This document shows positions 5,671 to 8,060 of a stretch of DNA of 8,060 nucleotides, one piece after another; the first letter of the stretch is position 1, and each line of letters begins with the position of its first letter. The stretch comes from Nitrososphaeraceae archaeon (lineage in GTDB: Archaea; Thermoproteota; Nitrososphaeria; Nitrososphaerales; Nitrososphaeraceae), in the NCBI GenBank assembly GCA_025449515.1, contig JANWJI010000034.1:1-8060 (forward strand), read 5' to 3'. Both the position numbers and the translations under genes were made by a program. Below the pieces are notes generated by a model that ran no database searches, was not told where the DNA came from, and saw only the letters and a list, made by a program, of their open reading frames with translations.

Positions 5671-6109
5671 ACGTTATACTAAATTTGAAGACTTACGTAT
5701 AAAGCTCCCAACAGAATCCTGAGTACACTCTAAAGTCACTAATTTTATTACTAGCTTCGCATTCGATTATAAAAACCAGAACCTCAGGTGGCATAGTCAA
5801 AATTCGTCGAGATTAATCCATCGGCGTTCCATTGAATCTAGAGGGACTACTATCACGCCCATTTGGATATGGCGAGACCAGTAGAGACTACACCAATTAA
5901 GATAAGTTCTCTGACATATTCCTAGTGAGATAATTTCTCATATTCCGATTGAAATGTTTGGTTCTGAAGTACTGTCCTAACTTTATTCTAAATTCTGTAA
6001 ATGCCGAATAATATGCTAATACTAATTTGTTGTATTTAACGGCTCATTTCTATAGTATTTAGAAAAGTGAACTTTATGTCTTATCAATACATAGGGCTAT
6101 AAGGTAGAA
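5671..6109. other. Long stretch without an intact gene
   Basis: Apart from the minus-strand relic at 5693-5887, nothing coding is seen. CGCACC (about 5638-5643) and GGTCGCG (about 5653-5659) near its left edge can form a small bulged hairpin. Confidence 0.35.
5693..5887 (-). pseudogene. Unrecognised short coding relic
   Basis: A minus-strand frame runs from 5887 to TAA 5693-5695 with an in-frame TAA at 5813-5815. After that stop there is an ATG at 5794 and the 33-residue piece MPPEVLVFIIECEASNKISD plus FRVYSGFCWELYT. It contains a convincing beta strand (VLVFIIECE) and is richer in aromatic and acidic residues than random AT-rich frames here. Before the stop come PYPNGRDSSPSRFNGTPMD. No ribosome binding site precedes the ATG. 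The family is not recognised. The strand followed by E-x-E could fit a nuclease-type core, but that is speculation. Confidence 0.25.
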
Positions 6110-6319
6110 TTGGAATCTCTAACAAAACTAAAAAGATTACTTGACAACGATTATAAAATTGAGAAAATTCAACCTCCAGTATTCGCATCAGATGCTGAAG
6201 TTAATATCGTAACTGTGACATTACTCTACCCTGATGGTAAGAAAGAAACTATTCGTGCGTATAGAGAAGAATCGAGAGCGCTCAGGGAATATATCAGAAA
6301 TTTACACCAGAATCTCTAG
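6110..6319 (+). CDS. Small conserved-looking hypothetical protein (69 residues)
   Basis: The start is TTG at 6110, chosen because an AAGGT ribosome binding site (6101-6105) sits 4 nt before it and a TAG closes the frame a few codons upstream. The stop is TAG 6317-6319. The protein is a compact alpha-beta-beta-alpha unit: helix LTKLKRLLDNDYKIEKIQ, strands around EVNIVTVTLLYPDGKKETI, then helix EESRALREYIRNLHQNL. It is charged and soluble, with no cysteines or membrane segment, and I recognise no family. A shorter relative (shared YKIEKI and NIV) lies at 6826-6915. Intact reading and balanced composition suggest it is expressed. Confidence 0.6.
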   Translation: MESLTKLKRLLDNDYKIEKIQPPVFASDAEVNIVTVTLLYPDGKKETIRAYREESRALREYIRNLHQNL

Positions 6320-6320
6320 G

Positions 6321-6344
6321 CCATCTTTTACGATTGATGGTTTT
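6321..6344 (+). terminator. Weak hairpin followed by T4
   Basis: CCATC (6321-6325) and GATGG (6336-6340) can pair around a 10-nt loop and are followed at once by TTTT. It begins one base after the stop codon of the 69-residue gene. Archaeal termination depends mainly on the T-tract, so this could be its end point, but the stem is short. Confidence 0.3.
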
Positions 6345-6808
6345 ACTCTGCGATAAACTCTTTTGGTATGGATGGTAGGGATCGTAAGGATGGTGTAACC
6401 CAGAGTTTCTGGATAATAATAAAAATCAAATCATCAGGATAGAGTCCATAACGTAAGGCATCTGATCATCAAAAAAAGAGAATAAGAACATAATTTAATC
6501 TGTTCCGATAATTCCTAGCATATCAAACCCATCGGCGTATCACAACCTATAGGGCTCTGGTTGACGATGCGTATGGATACCTGCAAATCATAAATAATTT
6601 TCTGTAAACAATGTATTCTTAAAGGGTTTAAGTATTAAGAATGTATTAAGGTAGTATGATTTTGAGGCTGGATTGATCAACAATTCCTAGTTTTAAAGCA
6701 GAAAATTCATTTTATGACCTAAGAAAGAATCGGTACTGGACAAGAGATCTGTCTTGATCGCATCATCACATCATAAGTTTTGAAGCTAAGGGTAGCAGTG
6801 AAATAACT
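6345..6808. other. No recognisable gene
   Basis: No frame of interest is seen on either strand. Around 6610-6652 the AT-rich word (A)ATGTATT/GTATTAAG recurs three times loosely, probably low-complexity drift. Confidence 0.35.
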
Positions 6809-6830
6809 TCCGTAGGAGACGTCCTATGGA
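6809..6830 (+). promoter_or_regulatory. 9-bp hairpin enclosing the ribosome binding site and start codon of a mini-ORF
   Basis: TCCGTAGGA (6809-6817) pairs with TCCTATGGA (6822-6830) through nine consecutive pairs, one of them G-U, around a GACG loop. The AGGAG ribosome binding site (6814-6818) and the ATG (6826-6828) are both inside the structure, so it would block initiation in the transcript. As DNA it is also a near-perfect operator-like inverted repeat. Confidence 0.55.
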
Positions 6831-6915
6831 CAATAATTTGAGGCTTGGATATAAAATAGAGAAGATAAAATCCGATCTACTTTACAGAAATGAGAATATT
6901 GTCATCCTTTTCTAG
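6826..6915 (+). CDS. 29-codon mini-ORF, truncated relative of the 69-residue gene
   Basis: The ATG at 6826 has a well-placed AGGAG (6814-6818, 7 nt spacing) and the frame ends at TAG 6913-6915. The peptide begins MDNNLRLGYKIEKIKSD and ends NENIVILF. It shares YKIEKI and a following NIV block with the 69-residue protein at 6110-6319 (DYKIEKI, then EVNIVTV). It therefore appears to be a cut-down paralogue that lost the second half by a premature stop, or a leader peptide derived from it. It is bounded by a hairpin over its start and another over its stop. Confidence 0.35.
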   Translation: MDNNLRLGYKIEKIKSDLLYRNENIVILF

Positions 6916-6930
6916 CTTCTTTAGGAAAGG
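6906..6930 (+). other. 9-bp hairpin overlapping the mini-ORF stop codon
   Basis: CCTTTTCTA (6906-6914) pairs with TAGGAAAGG (6922-6930) by nine pairs, one of them G-U, around a 7-nt loop. The TAG stop of the mini-ORF is in the stem/loop junction. No T-tract follows, so it is not a typical terminator. Confidence 0.45.
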
Positions 6931-7146
6931 TTGATAATATCTTAATGATTGTAGTTGTATGTAAATTAGTTTTTCTTGGTATTGATCTTAAAGCAGATCT
7001 CTTGATTTGATAGTTGCTTTAGTTTGATGTGAGCATCATGCAAGCAATACTGTCCGGATATAGGTGTACAGTTGCTAAAGCACAGTTCTGAGTTTGGATT
7101 GTCTTTCCTGGAAATAGATTAGTGTATTTTAGTAGGTATGATATAA
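6931..7146. other. No intact gene; possible decayed upstream part of the primase-like gene
   Basis: Short plus-strand peptide stretches (for example VWIVFPGNRLVYFSRYDIS before the TAA at 7144-7146) sit directly before the primase-like relic, but they cannot be matched to it. TGCTTTAG (7015-7022) and CTAAAGCA (7075-7082) form a long-range 8-bp inverted repeat of uncertain meaning. Confidence 0.3.
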
Positions 7147-7533
7147 GTTAAGAGTACTCATCAAAGGCTAAATTCCATTCTTTGGATAGAAACTTTATTA
7201 CGAATACCATTATCAGATCACAGGAAATACATAGTTGCAATTATACTAATACAGTATTTTAAGAATGTGCAAAACCCTTCTGATGAAGATGCTATTATGA
7301 AGAAAGGTAATCGCTATCAAAATGTGATAAGGTACAAACTTTAGATTCAAAATACGATTTTGATTATTGGATCAAATACTACATACATCAGCAAATCCAA
7401 AACAAATAGAGATCTAAAGCCTATTCGTTTTGAGAACAAGTTAAAAAAGAGCAATCCAGAACTTTACAAGATTATCGAAAATAAACTTTATCATTGTATG
7501 TTCATGCTCTGGATTGTGTATGTGAGATTATAA
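7147..7533 (+). pseudogene. Archaeal primase-associated (PriX/PriL-like) domain, degraded
   Basis: The frame from 7147 reads HQRLNSILWIETLLRIPLSD, then HRKYIVAIILIQYFKNVQ and NPSDEDAIMKK, before a TAG at 7342-7344. The next block (YDFDYWIKYYIHQQIQNK) is readable in a different frame from 7353 to a TAG at 7407. The original frame then resumes with SKTNRDLKPIRFENKLKKSN and PELYKIIENKL and ends at TAA 7531-7533. From memory this follows the C-terminal helical domain of primase-polymerase or PriX-type proteins found in archaeal plasmids, viruses and integrated elements. Those proteins show 'W-I-E-x-L-L-x-x-P-I-x-D-x-R-K', a hydrophobic helix ending in Y-x-x-N, then 'K-P-x-x-F-x-x-x-K-x-x-x-P-x-L-Y'. 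At least two compensating frameshifts and one stop show it is dead. The N-terminal catalytic part is not seen. Confidence 0.55.
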
Positions 7534-7556
7534 GAGGGTAGTTTCTTGCCTTGGTG

Positions 7557-7576
7557 CGTTTACTTTAAAGTAAACG
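7557..7576. promoter_or_regulatory. Perfect 20-bp palindrome
   Basis: CGTTTACTTTAAAGTAAACG is its own reverse complement with no mismatch. It lies 23 bp past the end of the primase-like relic and 13 bp past the stop of the opposing minus-strand frame. As RNA it would be an 8-bp stem with a TTAA loop but without a T-tract on either side, so a dimeric-protein binding site or a recombination or replication relic is as likely as a 3' hairpin. Confidence 0.6.
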
Positions 7577-7589
7577 AAGTCAATTATTT

Positions 7590-7757
7590 TCAAACGCAGT
7601 GGTCTTCCTTGTCACACATTGGACACCTCTCTTGATTGTTACCGCTATCACTACTGCTATTTGGATCAATTACAATAAAACGAATCTTCTTAACTGTTCG
7701 TCCGTTGTATATTTCTTCTACTTCTTCTATCTTCCTTTCTGGCAAGAATGGGCTTTT
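7590..7757 (-). CDS. C-terminal coding fragment with a Cys-x-x-Cys...His-Cys tail
   Basis: A minus-strand frame is open from 7757 to TGA 7590-7592. The only candidate start is TTG at 7745 (51 residues). It reads LPERKIEEVEEIYNGRTVKK, IRFIVIDPNSSSDSGNNQE and RCPMCDKEDHCV. The last piece has three Cys and one His (CPMCDKEDHC), enough for a compact zinc site, after a Ser/Asn linker and a beta strand. It begins 29 nt downstream of the stop of the minus-strand frame at 7787 but in another frame. The two may therefore be halves of one gene split by a frameshift, or two adjacent genes. The family is not recognised; the 20-bp palindrome follows the stop. Confidence 0.4.
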   Translation of the reverse strand, partial: KSPFLPERKIEEVEEIYNGRTVKKIRFIVIDPNSSSDSGNNQERCPMCDKEDHCV

Positions 7758-7786
7758 TCATTAGGACATCCATCTCAAAACATAAA

Positions 7787-8060
7787 TTATGTGATCTGCT
7801 CTATTATCCACTCTTTAAACTTTGTAATTGCAAATACTTCAGATTGCTTGATAAAAGTAGGATCTTTTATCTTCCATTGATCTTGGGGAATAGAATCAAA
7901 AAACTCTTGCATACACAAAGTAAATCTAAAGCGTAAATTTCTTGGATTTTCAATTATTCCATAACAAGATAAGATATCAGCAATCTTTCCAAATGCAGCA
8001 TCATAGTCTCTTTTAAATGAAGACATTTCAAAAATCTGATACAATATTGAAGTTATTGCA
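7787..8060 (-). CDS. Hypothetical protein, probably partial at the right edge
   Basis: The minus-strand frame is open from the window edge to TAA 7787-7789. Internal candidate starts are TTG 8044 (85 residues) and ATG 8026 (79 residues, MSSFKRDYDAAFG), neither with a ribosome binding site. Protein-like codons continue to the edge (AITSILYQIFEMSSF), so the gene more likely begins beyond the window. The sequence is mostly helical and aromatic: FGKIADILSCYGIIENP, NLRFRFTLCMQEFFDSIPQD and KIKDPTFIKQSEVFAITKF, then KEWIIEQIT. No known family is recognised. Plus-strand frames over it are shadows. It may form one disrupted gene with the Cys-rich tail at 7590-7757. Confidence 0.5.
   Translation of the reverse strand, partial: AITSILYQIFEMSSFKRDYDAAFGKIADILSCYGIIENPRNLRFRFTLCMQEFFDSIPQDQWKIKDPTFIKQSEVFAITKFKEWIIEQIT

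Noticed and set aside
7599..7936. Plus-strand frames of 93 and 62 codons
   Set aside because: They are antisense to the better-composed minus-strand frames; their Tyr/Phe/Ser-rich makeup reflects Glu/Lys-rich codons on the other strand.
1..8060. CRISPR array, rRNA, tRNA or insertion-sequence ends
   Set aside because: No regularly spaced repeats, no conserved rRNA or tRNA segments, and no terminal inverted repeats with target duplications were seen on either strand.

Overview
The window is AT-rich with very low coding density, and most of what can be read in it is short, broken or lacks a start codon. The proteins that can be recognised point to a soil-type ammonia-oxidising archaeon of the Nitrososphaeria (Thaumarchaeota), probably close to Nitrososphaera or Nitrosocosmicus. 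The grounds are a DUF6659-type small protein, a DUF892 ferritin-like protein, a tyrosine recombinase of the type common in those genomes, archaeal TATA-like promoter elements, and few Shine-Dalgarno sites. The taxonomic call is inference from remembered family resemblance, not from a search.

Layout, left to right. 1-207 is the C-terminal end of an S9 (prolyl oligopeptidase-like) hydrolase entering from the left. 208-840 is non-coding or relic DNA. It carries two diverged copies of one coding-derived module (326-385 and 783-836, + strand) and a minus-strand broken frame (509-706). 849-1677 (minus) is the main intact unit: a ferritin-like DUF892 gene followed 1 nt after its stop by a 73-codon frame with a good ribosome binding site but no ATG, GTG or TTG start. 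Directly upstream of it lies a relic resembling the DUF5655 C-terminus (1694-1979). 2038-2273 holds two tiny frames overlapping by ATGA, the second resembling a winged-helix DNA-binding fragment. 2704-3236 (minus) is a frameshifted, truncated tyrosine recombinase. 3558-3950 (+) is an intact DUF6659-like gene with a plausible promoter.

From 4100 to 5477 there are four degraded coding fragments: a membrane-segment tail, a stop-interrupted unknown gene, a minus-strand gene missing its 5' end (4740-5102), and a plus-strand terminase-like fragment (5100-5477). The last two meet head to head at about 5100. 5478-6109 holds only a possible 38-codon membrane peptide and one more relic. 6110-6319 is a small intact gene (69 codons). 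A 29-codon relative of it sits at 6826-6915 between two 9-bp hairpins, the first of which covers its ribosome binding site and start codon. 7147-7533 (+) is a broken primase-like domain. A perfect 20-bp palindrome (7557-7576) separates it from two minus-strand frames (7590-7757 and 7787 to the right edge).

Overall this looks like a chromosomal graveyard of mobile-element genes (recombinase, terminase-like, primase-like) mixed with a few living housekeeping or stress genes. I do not see a complete new multi-gene system. The most unusual signals are the start-less ORF coupled to the ferritin-like gene, the hairpin-bounded mini-ORF, the 20-bp palindrome, and the coding-derived repeat pair.
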